From NCBI RefSeq assembly GCF_021462415.1, contig NZ_JAKEDS010000001.1:1-64000 (forward strand): DNA of 64,000 bases. Reading direction: 5' to 3'. Positions 19,528-29,543 of the stretch are shown in pieces. The notes under the pieces are model-generated. The model saw only the letters and a program-made list of their open reading frames with translations. It ran no database searches and was not told the origin of the DNA. The translations under genes were made by a program, and so were the position numbers. The stretch comes from Rhodohalobacter sp. 614A (GTDB lineage: Bacteria > Bacteroidota > Rhodothermia > Balneolales > Balneolaceae). Within the stretch, counting starts at the first letter, position 1; the number at the start of each line of letters is the position of its first letter.

Positions 19528-21015
19528 TCAGTTTACATCCCACCATAAATGTCTGGAAGGAGTATCAGCTCCATTTGCAGAAATAGCCGCCTCATAATTT
19601 TCGGTGTTTATCTCCTCTTCTGAACTGGGATACATATGACGAACAGGTATTTCATTATCTGGACTAAGAGCACGATCATGTGGTTCTAATTCCGGATAAT
19701 CCAATCGTCTCCATTCTGCCCAAGCTTGGTATCCATTAGGGTAGAATGCAACCCATTTTTGATTACCAATTTTTTCTTTCCAATCTGCAGAACTGTATGC
19801 AACTTCAGGTTGTGAAATAAAGGCAGTGAAATTAGTTTCATTGTAAACTTCCCACTGCATCCACGACGCTTCGATAGCCGCGTTGTAATATTCTTCAGCA
19901 CTACCGGATATCCATCCTCGTTCTACAGCTTCAGCTTTTGCAAAATTTAATTCCGCAAGAGTGATAATCGGCAAAGGAGCATTTTGTATCCCAACTCCAG
20001 GACCACCTGCTCCGATTGCTGAACCGGGAAAGGAAATGGATGAGTTTAAGATATCTCCTGGGTTCGGCGAATCATAGTCCATACCAATAATTTCATCGAA
20101 TGTTACCTGACCGTCATTATTGCTTGCAACTGGTGCCGGATTCGCATATTTCAAAACACGATAATCATCCAAATTCAGCATGTAGTTAGCTAAAACATCT
20201 GAAATGGCATAATCAGTACGAGTTCTGAAACGACCATACCAAGGATTTTCGTTATCAGCATCAGCAAGATATGGATACATAACATCTTCGGTGATTAATC
20301 CATCATTCACTGCGTCGGTAAATTCCTGAGCAGCAACATCCGGGTTCACATCAGCCATTCTCAGGGCGATTCTAGCGCGTAAGCTGTTAGCAAACAGTGC
20401 CCATGAAGTCATTTCTCCATCAAAAACAATATCACCAGTTGGCCCAGGACCGCTATCCATCTGGCTCACTGCTTCATTTAATTCTTTCAGAAGATCCATA
20501 TAAATAGATTCTTGGGAATCATATGAGGGAGAAAAATTTTCTCTACCCTGTAACGCCTCAGAATAGGGAATGGCTCCCCATCTGTCTGTCATCATATGAT
20601 AAAAGTATACCTGTAAAATGCGGGCCGCAGCAATTTGATTGGCATTACTGCCTGCTGCTGCTGCTTCCTGCATTGTGTCTTCATTTGAATTTTCTTCAAT
20701 GATGGTTTGCAGGTCTTTAAGAGGACCATAGTACCAGGAGTTAAAATCAAAGGTAGCAGATGAATATCGGGAATCATCCTCGTATTGAGTTTCTGCCATC
20801 AGTTGAGTCCAGATCACCCCGGTTGTTGCTCCAACCACATCACTAATCTCACGTTCAGCATTGGTGAGCAATAAATCTGTCCTGACTTCTGAAGGGTTGT
20901 TAGAATCCACATTAAGGTTTCCGAAATCGTCGCATCCCATTACCAGGCCAAATACAGCCAGCATGAGTGCTGCTTTTTTTAGTAAAGTCATAACTTTATT
21001 TCTTTTAAATTTCAT
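19528..21015 (-). CDS. SusD-like outer-membrane lipoprotein (SusD3)
   Basis: This is a 495-residue lipoprotein of the SusD-like_2 type. The signal sequence ends LVMGC and is followed by the NLNVDSNNPSEV opening. Conserved segments include LNFAKAEAVERGW, WVAFYPNGYQAWAEWRRL (in parts) and the C-terminal NEIPVRHMYPSSEE, all shared in style with SusD1. ATG 21015 lies 17 bases after the SusC3 stop. The gene is intact even though its SusC partner carries a frameshift. If that shift is real, this lipoprotein would lack a full-length channel. Confidence 0.9.
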   Translation of the reverse strand: MKFKRNKVMTLLKKAALMLAVFGLVMGCDDFGNLNVDSNNPSEVRTDLLLTNAEREISDVVGATTGVIWTQLMAETQYEDDSRYSSATFDFNSWYYGPLKDLQTIIEENSNEDTMQEAAAAGSNANQIAAARILQVYFYHMMTDRWGAIPYSEALQGRENFSPSYDSQESIYMDLLKELNEAVSQMDSGPGPTGDIVFDGEMTSWALFANSLRARIALRMADVNPDVAAQEFTDAVNDGLITEDVMYPYLADADNENPWYGRFRTRTDYAISDVLANYMLNLDDYRVLKYANPAPVASNNDGQVTFDEIIGMDYDSPNPGDILNSSISFPGSAIGAGGPGVGIQNAPLPIITLAELNFAKAEAVERGWISGSAEEYYNAAIEASWMQWEVYNETNFTAFISQPEVAYSSADWKEKIGNQKWVAFYPNGYQAWAEWRRLDYPELEPHDRALSPDNEIPVRHMYPSSEEEINTENYEAAISANGADTPSRHLWWDVN

Positions 21016-21032
21016 AAGTATGCCAAATTGTT

Positions 21033-24000
21033 TTAGAAACCGACATTAACATTAAAACCTATCGACCGTGTGGCTGGCAGGCCTCCTCCAGTCCACCATC
21101 CGAATCCATTCCCATTGTTCTGAACAATAGACGGGTCATAGCCATCTTCACTTGCATAAAGCATAAGTGCATTCTGAATATCCAAAGCGATGCTGGCATT
21201 TATAATCGGAAGTGATTCAAGAACCTGCGAAGGAATATTATAGGTCAATTTCACCTCTCGAAGCTTTATAAAGCTCGCGTCCTTAAGCCACACTTCCTTA
21301 TTCTGATACTGTTCGTAGAAGAAGTCAGAGGCGTTTCTCAAATAAGCAACGTCATTTCCGTTTTCATCTACACCTTCCGTCAAAGCACCTCCTGAGTTAG
21401 ATGCTGCTTCATTTAGAGGAACAGAAGTAACCTGTTCTCCACTTGAATTCAACACAGGATCACGTACAGGATTTCCAAGTGTATTGTCTCCCACAGTACC
21501 TTGAGCTAAACCTGTTGATGTGGCCCACATCTGGTCTGCGGAATAAAATTTCCCGCCTTTCTGGAATTCAACAAATGTATTGAGAGAGAAGTTTTTATAG
21601 GTTACTCCTAAATTAAATCCACCTGTCCAGTCCGGAAGGATGTTGCCAATATCTTTATTAGATTCGAGAGCATAGGATCCGTCTTCATTCACAATTCGCT
21701 TTCCGGTTCCCTCATGAATGGAATATCCGCCATAGCCACCTGTGGTAACAACATTCCCCCACTCTTCATCTTCTGTAGCATATAATGCGGCACCAAAAGA
21801 CGCGCTCTCTAATATTCGGGTTGTAATTCCCTCAGCCAATTCATTCACTTCAGAATAACTTGATGCCCAGTTCAGGTCCAGCTCTACAACAAAATCCTGT
21901 GTTTGAACAGCTGTAGCGCCAAGAGCTACTTCCAATCCGGTAGTAGTAAATTTGCCTGCATTAACTATAGACTCATTAAATCCACTTGATCCGGGTACTG
22001 TTAACTCAAGAATTTCGTTCTTTCGAACAGAGTTATAGTAATTAACATCTGTTCTCAGACGTCCTCCTAAAAACCTCAAATCAATCCCAAATTCATAGTC
22101 TGAAGAAACAGAAGGTTCAATATTAGGATTATTCAAAGTGTTCGGAATAGATTGAGTCGGCTGACTGCCGTAAGGAGTCGAAGAGTCGTATGTTGTAAAC
22201 ACCTGATATGGATTCAGATCATTTCCAACCTGAGCAATAGAAGCACGTAATTTACCAAAGGTTAGAATATTTTGATTTCTGAAGACATCAAATTCAGTAA
22301 ACACCAAACTTCCAGACAAACCGTAATAAAGGTTTGAATTATCATCTGCGGGTAATGCTGAAGACCAGTCGTTCCGCAAAGATCCATCAATGTAAATTAA
22401 ATCTCTGAAACCAAATGTAGCAGTTCCGAAGAGACTATTCACCTGCTTCTCTTCATTATAGTTTGATACATCTGGTCGGTTTACAGACGCATCAATATTG
22501 AAGAAGTTTGGAGTTGAGAGCCCTCCAACAGTTTGCTGAATCAGCGCACTGTATTTCTCAGTACGAATATTACCTCCCAGATACCCGCTCAATGAAATAT
22601 CACCGAAGTCTTCTTCATAGCGTGCACCGGCCTCGTAATTTATTTCTCGCCGCGAACGTTGAGCTACGTAGTACCAATCCTCTTCCAGCCCTCCGGTTGC
22701 AATACGGTCTTCTGCGGTAAAGCTATATGTATCGAGATGCAATTTACCAGTCACCTCTATGTTGGAGCTGACATTATAGCTCATAGAATAATTCCCATAT
22801 ATGCGATCCCGATCATCATTCGAAACGTTTTCATTTGCTGCAAAAAACGGACTATCCCAATAAAGAGGAGTCGGATCACTTGGCGAACGAATATTCCAGG
22901 TCATTGGCAGGCCTTCACTTGTTCGGTAATCCCGAAGCTTATCTATATCTAATTGGCGCTGGAACCACTGATTGAAAGATTGCACCCCATTTCCCTGGAC
23001 AGCAGAATAACCAAGTGCCGGTCGGCCATCTGCACTCGTATTGACATAATTAAAGGAAATTCTTGAGGTGAATTTGTCGGAATGACTTAATGCTCCACTG
23101 AAATTAACACCATTTTTATCGAGCGTCGAATTCGGAAGCACACCACTTCGGTTTGTATTTAATAACCCTACACGATAAGAAGCATTGCTTGATCCCCCGG
23201 AAATTGAGAGGTTATTCGTCATTCTGACCCCTGTTTCAAAATAGTCTCGAACATTATCCGGATTGGCTTCTAGAGGAATTTCTGTCCCGTAATCATCCTG
23301 TCCATCACCAGTAAAGTCATGATGATACCATGACCACCAAGGACGATACATTTGCCCATCCATTCGGGGCCCCCCAGCTTTCATCAGCTGCGTAGTTTAA
23401 CCCTTTAACCATTTCACCGGTTTCAGGATCTTCCCAATCTACCAAGCTCTGAGAATATCCACCTGCATACTCATCCTGATAATCGGGGAGTATAGAAACA
23501 TTTTCAAAATATGTACTATTTGAAAAGTTTACCCGTATGGGTTGATTCTCGCCCATTTGCCCCTTTTTCGTTTCAATCAAAATAACACCGTCTGATGCAC
23601 GGTTTCCATACAATGCTGCTGCAGCGGCACCTTTCAGAACAGATACTGATTCAACATTATTCAAATTTAAATCTGATGCCAAGTTCCCTAGATCACGACC
23701 TGTAGTAGACCCACTTTGATTTACGACAAAAGAACTATTATCAATAGGAGTACCATCTACAACAAAAAGAGGTTGTCCGTCTGAAAGACCATTCGTACCA
23801 CGAATTCTAATTCGTTCTGAACCGCCAAGATTAGCGCCTGAACTACCCACAACCTGAATGCCGGCAACTTTCCCGGCAAGTGCACCAATAATGTTATCCT
23901 GGCTTACCTGAGCAATTCGGTCACCGTTAACTTCCTGGATAGAATATCCAAGCGAGCGTTCTTCCCGGTCCAAACCAAAAGCTGTTACAACAACATCATC

Positions 24001-24318
24001 CAATGCCGTAATGCTGGATGTTAGTTGGATATCAGCGGTTACATCTGTAGAGCCAACCTCAATTGTGGTTTCATACTGATTGTACCCTACAAAGGTAGCC
24101 ATCAGTGTATAGGTACCGGGTTCAACATCCGAAATTTCGAATTCACCATCGATATCGGTTGCATCCCCTTGTTGGGTTTGTTCAATAAATACATTTACAC
24201 CGGGAAGTGAATCTCCGGTATTTGCATCAGTAACTGTTCCTCGTACTGTCACCTGACCATATGCATCAAATGAAAAGAGAAAGGCAAATACTAATACAGA
24301 GAGTAGCTTATAATTCAT
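21033..24318 (-). pseudogene. SusC/RagA-type transporter (SusC3) interrupted by a single-base frameshift
   Basis: Read from ATG 24318, a signal peptide (ending DAYGQ), carboxypeptidase-regulatory-like domain and plug run in frame to about 23374, then go out of frame and stop at 23317. The rest of the plug and the whole barrel continue in the next frame down to 21033, ending VNVGF. The break is in the run GGGGGGCCCC (minus strand, 23366-23375). Removing one base restores the plug motif SWGPRMDG, which is standard for SusC proteins. The joined product would be about 1094 residues, normal for the family. All other parts look intact and unmutated, so either a sequencing error or a recent or phase-variable mutation is likely. 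Start: GAGGTCT precedes ATG 24318. Confidence 0.85.
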
Positions 24319-24411
24319 ACAAGACCTCGTTTGATGTTTTAGTTAAAGGAAATAGAAGGGCAACTCCTTAATAGAATGGAAATATTAAACTATGCAGAAT
24401 AGTCACTCTTT

Positions 24412-24442
24412 TAAGATGCCTAAAAATGTTTAGGTTAATGCC
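24412..24442 (-). promoter_or_regulatory. Conserved leader element of SusC3
   Basis: On the minus strand, GGCATTAACCTAAACATT is followed by a four-base gap and AGGCATCTTA. It has the same blocks in the same order as the SusC1 and SusC2 leaders, although the surrounding leader sequence has diverged. Confidence 0.5.
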
Positions 24443-24492
24443 CTCGAGAATTAATCCTTTTTTTTGGATAATCCTCTAATGTCCTGGTTGAA

Positions 24493-24523
24493 AGAAGGTA
24501 TGCTTTGATTAAATCCATTTCAA
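24493..24523 (-). promoter_or_regulatory. Bacteroidota-type promoter of SusC3/SusD3
   Basis: On the minus strand, TTG (24521-24523, in CAGTTGAAATGG) is followed 20 bases later by TACCTTCT (24493-24500). The -7 box is a weaker match than at SusC1 and SusC2, but the spacing and upstream A/T tract are the same. The remainder of 24524-24812 shows no gene. Confidence 0.55.
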
Positions 24524-24812
24524 CTGTTTTATATTTTTTTTAACAAATACATCAAAAATGCATAACATTTTTTTAACGTTGACAACAATCACTAAATAAA
24601 CTTTAAGAAAAAATCATAAACCAAATAAAATCAATTGTTTAATTGCTTTTTTTATTTTTTTGGAAATAGCTTTCAAAAAATGAAATTAGCCAAACACCTC
24701 GCTACTTAGCTAAAAATAAATCTTCATGATTCTTCACAACTGTGCTTGGATTTAAAAAAATCGGGTTCATTTCCCGATACTTCTAAATTTTTTACCTGGA
24801 AGAGATTGAAAA

Positions 24813-25988
24813 TCAATTAGTTTTAGTAATTCGGGGAATCGTGGTAGGCAACCTCACAAGTACTTCATAGTTTAAATTGTTGGTCATCTCTCCAAAAGAA
24901 GCCACCGTTATTTCATCATTCCCCTGTTTTCCAATTAAAACAACTTCATCTCCTTTTCGGGCTTCTTCTATGTGGGTTACATTGATGGTAATCATATTCA
25001 TATTTACAAGTCCAACCACACCCGCACGCGTTCCTCTTGTCAATACATAACCGGCATTTGTCAGGTTTCTTCCAAACCCGTGGGTATACCCGATTGGAAC
25101 GGTTGCTATTTTCATTTTTTTCCCGGCGAGATATACATTTCCGTACCCGATAAAATCTCCGCTGTCAATCCACTTTATATTCATGATTTCGCTTTTCCAG
25201 GTAAGTACTCTTTTCAGCGGATCCTCTCCCTGTTTCAGATCTAAAGACTTCATATTATGCATGTATATTTCCCGGCTTGGCCAAAATCCATATTGGGCAA
25301 TTCCTACTCTTGCCATGTCGTAATGCATATGGGGTTGAGATAAATAGGCGGCCGAACTGGATGCATGAATCACAGGCAAAAAACCAAGAATTTCCTGCGC
25401 AAGCTTGATAGCTTTTTTTAATTGCTTATCCTGGTTTTCAATTCGGTAATAATTGGCTACACTTTCTGCGCCGGCGTAATGCGTACAGATTCCTTCCAGG
25501 TTAATTTCTTTCGGGTGTTTTTTGACGCTTTCGAACACATGTTTCCATTTCGACTCTTCAAACCCGGTGCGGTTCATCCCCGTTTCTATCTGAAGATGAA
25601 CTCTGGCTTTTTTTCCAACCTTCCCGGCACTTTTTATAGCAGAATCAAGACGGTCTAATTCAAACAGATAAAACTCAATATCATTCTCGATGGCCCATTC
25701 CAGTTCATCATCCCGAATCATTCCCATAATCATAATGTCGGTGTCGGGACGCGTTTTTCTTTTGTGTGCCAAACGTGCTTCATTCGCACTGAATACCGAA
25801 AAGTGATTCATTCCACATTCTTCTGCCATGGGCAAAAACTGGCTGATGCCGTGGCCATAGGCATTCCCTTTAATAACTGATGAAAGTTTTACGGAATTAT
25901 TCGCCCTGTTTTTAAGGAACTGAATATTATTTTGAAGTGCGCCTTTGTCGAGTTCGATGACCGACGGCTGTAGAAATGATTCTTTCAT
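24813..25988 (-). CDS. alr: Alanine racemase
   Basis: This 391-residue fold-type III PLP enzyme interconverts L- and D-alanine. The PLP lysine is K40 in IKGNAYGHG, the family signature. The second catalytic Tyr is in IGYTHGFGR (about 301), where most Alr proteins have GYADG. The segment MARVGIAQYGFWPS matches the R-x-GI-x-x-YG motif. The start is ATG 25988; the earlier TTG two codons upstream is rejected. It is the last gene of a minus-strand run with M20, DinB, M23 and a second racemase. The function may be peptidoglycan supply or D-alanine use. Alanine is the default substrate by family; a broader specificity cannot be excluded. Confidence 0.88.
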   Translation of the reverse strand: MKESFLQPSVIELDKGALQNNIQFLKNRANNSVKLSSVIKGNAYGHGISQFLPMAEECGMNHFSVFSANEARLAHKRKTRPDTDIMIMGMIRDDELEWAIENDIEFYLFELDRLDSAIKSAGKVGKKARVHLQIETGMNRTGFEESKWKHVFESVKKHPKEINLEGICTHYAGAESVANYYRIENQDKQLKKAIKLAQEILGFLPVIHASSSAAYLSQPHMHYDMARVGIAQYGFWPSREIYMHNMKSLDLKQGEDPLKRVLTWKSEIMNIKWIDSGDFIGYGNVYLAGKKMKIATVPIGYTHGFGRNLTNAGYVLTRGTRAGVVGLVNMNMITINVTHIEEARKGDEVVLIGKQGNDEITVASFGEMTNNLNYEVLVRLPTTIPRITKTN

Positions 25989-26078
25989 AAACAATCTTAG
26001 AACTTATTTGTGACACAAATCACCTTGGCGAGCTGAGCGCTGAATACAATGGCAATTCCTGATTCGGCCTCCAAAAAA

Positions 26079-27218
26079 CTACAATGATGAATAATAATCA
26101 ACTATTCCTCGAAACATTCCGGTTCCCACCCCGATCAACCCGTCATTAAAATCATACTTTTCAGAATGCAGTGGAGGCCTGTATTCTCCGGCTCCCAAAC
26201 CAAAAATCGTAATTGGAAACTGCCGGCGGAACTCTCCAAAATCCTCACTCCAGGGAAATGGCTGTTCCAGGTTTTGATATTTAAATCCTTTTTTTTCGCT
26301 AACCCATTTAACGATTTCAACTCCATCACGGCTGTTTACCGTAGCCCGAAAGGGTTCAACTTCTTCCAAAGAAATCTCCCCTTCAAAAGATTCTCGAAGG
26401 CCATCAATCATTTCCTTGATTCGATTTACTCCCTTCTCTAGAATCTTGTCTGATTCCGAACGGATTGTGAACCCAATGCTGGCACTGCCCGGACTAATGC
26501 CAAACGCCCTTTCTCCCATTTTCATGAATGTACAAACCAGCTTATTTCCCTTACGATCTGACCGAAACCACTCCATTTCCTGCTCCATTTTCTGAACCAA
26601 GTTGGCTACCGTTCCCGACGGATTCACCCCCTTTTCCGGGTAAGCTGCGTGACTAAATGAACCTTTGATGATAACCTCAATTCCAACGGAACCGGCAGCA
26701 AATGTATCCTCTTTGCAAATAATGGTTTTTTCGGGGAATCCCGGCAAATTGTGAAGCGCAAAACCATGATCGATTTCAAGGTTTTGAAATCTGGAATCCT
26801 CTAAAACTCTTGCCGCTCCCTCCCCGGTTTCTTCTGCAGGTTGAAAAAGGAGGTAGACATCAACATTCTCGGGACGATTTTCGCTCAACATTTTTGCCAG
26901 CCCGATTAAAATTGTCATATGTCCGTCATGACCGCAGCCATGCATGACATTTTCATTTTTAGACTGATAGGGCAATCCCGTCTCTTCCCGAACTGAAATG
27001 GCATCCAATTCAGCCCGAAATAAAATAGTTTTTTGGGGCTGACCGCTTTTACATCTAAAATGAGCCAAAACACCAAAACCACCAAGGTCCGTAAATATTT
27101 CATCTGGATAGAGCTTCTGAAGTTCTTCCTGGATTCGGGCTGCGGTTTTCTCCTCTTTCCCAGAAATTTCCGGATGTTGATGAATTTCTTTTCTGAAGTC
27201 AATCAGATCAGGGTTCAT
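26079..27218 (-). CDS. M20 family amidohydrolase/peptidase
   Basis: This 379-residue metal-dependent hydrolase belongs to the M20D (amidohydrolase/IAA-amino acid hydrolase) group. Seen motifs are RAELDA (69-73), HGCGHDGH (93-100, with metal-ligand Cys and His), QPAEETGEGA (126-135) and a dimerisation domain with HAAYPEKGVNP in the middle. These enzymes cleave N-acyl or N-aminoacyl bonds of amino acids in the cytoplasm. No signal peptide is present. It lies between the DinB gene and alr on the same strand, which suggests it releases amino acids that the racemases or transaminases then use. The substrate is inferred only at this level. Confidence 0.87.
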   Translation of the reverse strand: MNPDLIDFRKEIHQHPEISGKEEKTAARIQEELQKLYPDEIFTDLGGFGVLAHFRCKSGQPQKTILFRAELDAISVREETGLPYQSKNENVMHGCGHDGHMTILIGLAKMLSENRPENVDVYLLFQPAEETGEGAARVLEDSRFQNLEIDHGFALHNLPGFPEKTIICKEDTFAAGSVGIEVIIKGSFSHAAYPEKGVNPSGTVANLVQKMEQEMEWFRSDRKGNKLVCTFMKMGERAFGISPGSASIGFTIRSESDKILEKGVNRIKEMIDGLRESFEGEISLEEVEPFRATVNSRDGVEIVKWVSEKKGFKYQNLEQPFPWSEDFGEFRRQFPITIFGLGAGEYRPPLHSEKYDFNDGLIGVGTGMFRGIVDYYSSL

Positions 27219-27259
27219 AAAAACGATATCTGTTCTTAAGTGATAAGATTGTTAGCAAT

Positions 27260-27760
27260 TTAATTGCCGTTCATTTCGGCAAACAACTTTTTCAACACCT
27301 GTATTTGCCCGATGTGATACGTATCATGAGCAGCGATGCCGGTAATCAATTGTGAATATGTCCACTCTTTCTTAGACGGACAGGTATCATCCAGTTTTTG
27401 GGGCGGAAATTTTATAATCTCTTCCACCAGTATTTGATGTGTTTTTTTGAGCAGATCTTTGTCTTTCTGCCAGCTTTTTTGGGTAAGCTTTTCAGGAACC
27501 TCTGGGAAATTGGAAGGACTCCGGTCAAATCCCTTAGGAAAATCCGGATTCAACTTTCGAATGATGGAATATTTCCAGTAAGCCATGTGCAAAACCAGGT
27601 TCCAGATCGAATTGCGATCAAGCGTTGGTTTCCAGGCGGCCTGGTTCGCATCCACCCCTCTTAAGCATCCCATTAATGTAGGGCCGCCGTGCCAGGGCTG
27701 AAACCCTTTCGGCGGATCTAATAAATCGAGTACATCTTTTATGCGTGGATGAAGTTCCAT
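27260..27760 (-). CDS. DinB-family putative metal-dependent protein
   Basis: This 166-residue four-helix-bundle protein of the DinB/YfiT type has metal-ligand histidines in LHMAYWKY and in HDTYHIGQIQ, as in DinB_2 members. The family includes thiol-dependent S-transferases (bacillithiol or mycothiol type) and uncharacterised enzymes. It sits within the racemase/peptidase gene run, 41 bases upstream of the M20 gene. The role is unknown. Confidence 0.8.
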   Translation of the reverse strand: MELHPRIKDVLDLLDPPKGFQPWHGGPTLMGCLRGVDANQAAWKPTLDRNSIWNLVLHMAYWKYSIIRKLNPDFPKGFDRSPSNFPEVPEKLTQKSWQKDKDLLKKTHQILVEEIIKFPPQKLDDTCPSKKEWTYSQLITGIAAHDTYHIGQIQVLKKLFAEMNGN

Positions 27761-27807
27761 GTACGAAAATAATGAATGGGTTTAGTTCAACCAATAGCGA
27801 CAAAATC

Positions 27808-28452
27808 TCAATAAATATCTCCAAGTAAGATTCGTGGATCCGGATACTTTTCTCTCCCTTCGATCAAATCCTTTTTGGCAACAACTCCGGGCATATCGGC
27901 TTTACCGGGATCTTCAATACATAATTGATAATGAAGATGAGGCGGCCAGTTTCCATTTTCTGATTCATCACCAATCCAGCCAACTTGTTCGCCGGTTTTT
28001 CGTTTTTGGCCTACTTTAAACGTTTCAAGACTTTTTTTGGAAAGATGACCGTAAAGCGCGAATAATTCCTGTCCTTCAATGACATGTTTAAGGATGAGAG
28101 TTCCGCCGTAATTTCCTTCTTCACCAAGATATTCGGAGTAAACAATTTCTCCATTCATGACCGAATAAACCGGTTCACCCGCCTGTGCCCAAATATCAAT
28201 TCCCATATGAATATTTCTCTGGTTTTGATAAAGAGGTGCCTCGTACATTATTTGCCGGGTTTCCAGGTAACCACCTACCCCCCAACCACCGGATTTAATA
28301 AAAGCGGTAAGCGAATCCCTGTCAAACCCTGAGGAGAGATCCATAATCCTGAAATCATCCGGCAAGTCCATGACCGGGTGAGTGTTCATCTTTTTAACTG
28401 CCGATTTTATAATGCTTTCGAAACCAAATGATGGCAGTTCAGACAGCTCCAT
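27808..28452 (-). CDS. M23-type metallopeptidase without a signal peptide
   Basis: The protein has 214 residues. The LytM-type peptidase domain occupies about 75-200, with metal and catalytic residues H82 and D86 in HMGID, H136 in YGHL and the HLHYQ motif at 172-176. All zinc ligands of an active M23 enzyme are present. Such enzymes usually cleave peptidoglycan cross-links outside the membrane, but no signal peptide or membrane segment is seen in the first 70 residues. Either the protein works in the cytoplasm on imported peptides or it leaves by another route. It starts six bases after the ornithine-type racemase gene, so they are probably co-transcribed. Confidence 0.85.
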   Translation of the reverse strand: MELSELPSFGFESIIKSAVKKMNTHPVMDLPDDFRIMDLSSGFDRDSLTAFIKSGGWGVGGYLETRQIMYEAPLYQNQRNIHMGIDIWAQAGEPVYSVMNGEIVYSEYLGEEGNYGGTLILKHVIEGQELFALYGHLSKKSLETFKVGQKRKTGEQVGWIGDESENGNWPPHLHYQLCIEDPGKADMPGVVAKKDLIEGREKYPDPRILLGDIY

Positions 28453-28458
28453 AGTTCG

Positions 28459-29532
28459 TTAATCTTCTACTTTTTTTTCGATATAGTCGGAGCTCATCAA
28501 CCCAAGCGCGCCCATATATTTAAGTTTAAACCGAATGGTGTCGCCAACTTTATACCCGTTCGGATTTGATCCTACATCCAATATAAGCATATCTGAACTG
28601 GCATCAGAGATGGTAATGTTGTCGTCTACCGGAACCAGATAATTCGGTTGGATATCGAGGACACCAATATCGATAATGGCTCTGTAAGACGTTTTACCAA
28701 CATCTTCTTCAACTACTTTTGTGGTCCGTCCCTGCGGATTAACACCTAATTCGCCCATCGGCACTTTTGGTTTTTCTGACAATTCAATGATTTGGGTATA
28801 AAGTTCAAGAACCCTGTCACTCATCCCTTCAATAACGCCGTCAGTAAATAAATTCTTCCCAAAGAAAAGAGCTTCTCCAACTCTAAAGTGATTGATTCCA
28901 CTCGGAAGCTGATTTCTTAACAGCAATGGAATGGTAACCGTAGTGCCGCCTGAAACCAGTGGAATTTCTTTTTTAAATCTCAGTTCGATGATCTGTTTAT
29001 AAAGTGCCAGCTGAATCAATTTGTCGCCGTCGGGCATTACACCGTGCAGGCAATTCAGGTTTGTACCCAGCCCAACTACTTCAATTCCCGGCAGGCGAAA
29101 AACTTTCTCATAAAAGTTGATCAGATCCTCACGCATCACTCCTTCCCGAAGATCCCCCATTTCAATCATGATGATCACTTTATGGACTTTATCTTGCTTT
29201 TCTGCTTCTTCTGATAATTCATGAAGAGTCGCAAGTTCGGTATTCAGGCTAATGTCGGCATACTTCACCACATCTCTGACAATATCTTTTGGAGGCGGTT
29301 TGATGTAGATCGTTACCGTCTCAGGATCAATCCCTTTTATAACTTTCAGGTTACTGATCCTGGAGTCGTGCATTTCACCAATTCCCAAATCAATCACCTC
29401 ATTCAGAAAAGCACGATTACCACAAAATAGCTTGGTGGTAATTCCCCATTTAATGTCATTTTCCTTAAATAGCTGATCCAGGAATTTAAAATTATGCTTT
29501 AGTTCCTCTCTGTAGAGTTTTAAATAGGCCAT
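28459..29532 (-). CDS. Alanine/ornithine-racemase-family PLP enzyme
   Basis: This 357-residue fold-type III PLP enzyme is distinct from the Alr at 24813. The PLP lysine is K34 in TTKLFCGN, the pattern of the ornithine racemase (Orr)/YhfX group. Other conserved segments are MIEMGDLREGV, GLGTNLNCLHG and VSGGTTVTIPLL. Ornithine racemase makes D-ornithine, and other members act on other amino acids. It is followed six bases later by the M23 peptidase gene. Ornithine and lysine aminotransferases are encoded a few kb away on the other strand, so a basic amino acid is a reasonable guess for the substrate. That is inference. Confidence 0.8.
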   Translation of the reverse strand: MAYLKLYREELKHNFKFLDQLFKENDIKWGITTKLFCGNRAFLNEVIDLGIGEMHDSRISNLKVIKGIDPETVTIYIKPPPKDIVRDVVKYADISLNTELATLHELSEEAEKQDKVHKVIIMIEMGDLREGVMREDLINFYEKVFRLPGIEVVGLGTNLNCLHGVMPDGDKLIQLALYKQIIELRFKKEIPLVSGGTTVTIPLLLRNQLPSGINHFRVGEALFFGKNLFTDGVIEGMSDRVLELYTQIIELSEKPKVPMGELGVNPQGRTTKVVEEDVGKTSYRAIIDIGVLDIQPNYLVPVDDNITISDASSDMLILDVGSNPNGYKVGDTIRFKLKYMGALGLMSSDYIEKKVED

Positions 29533-29543
29533 ATTGCTTCGTC

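Noticed and set aside
28459-29532. Idea that the second racemase is a plain duplicate of alr
   Set aside because: Its PLP-lysine context (TTKLFCGN) and overall layout differ from Alr, so it belongs to a separate subfamily.
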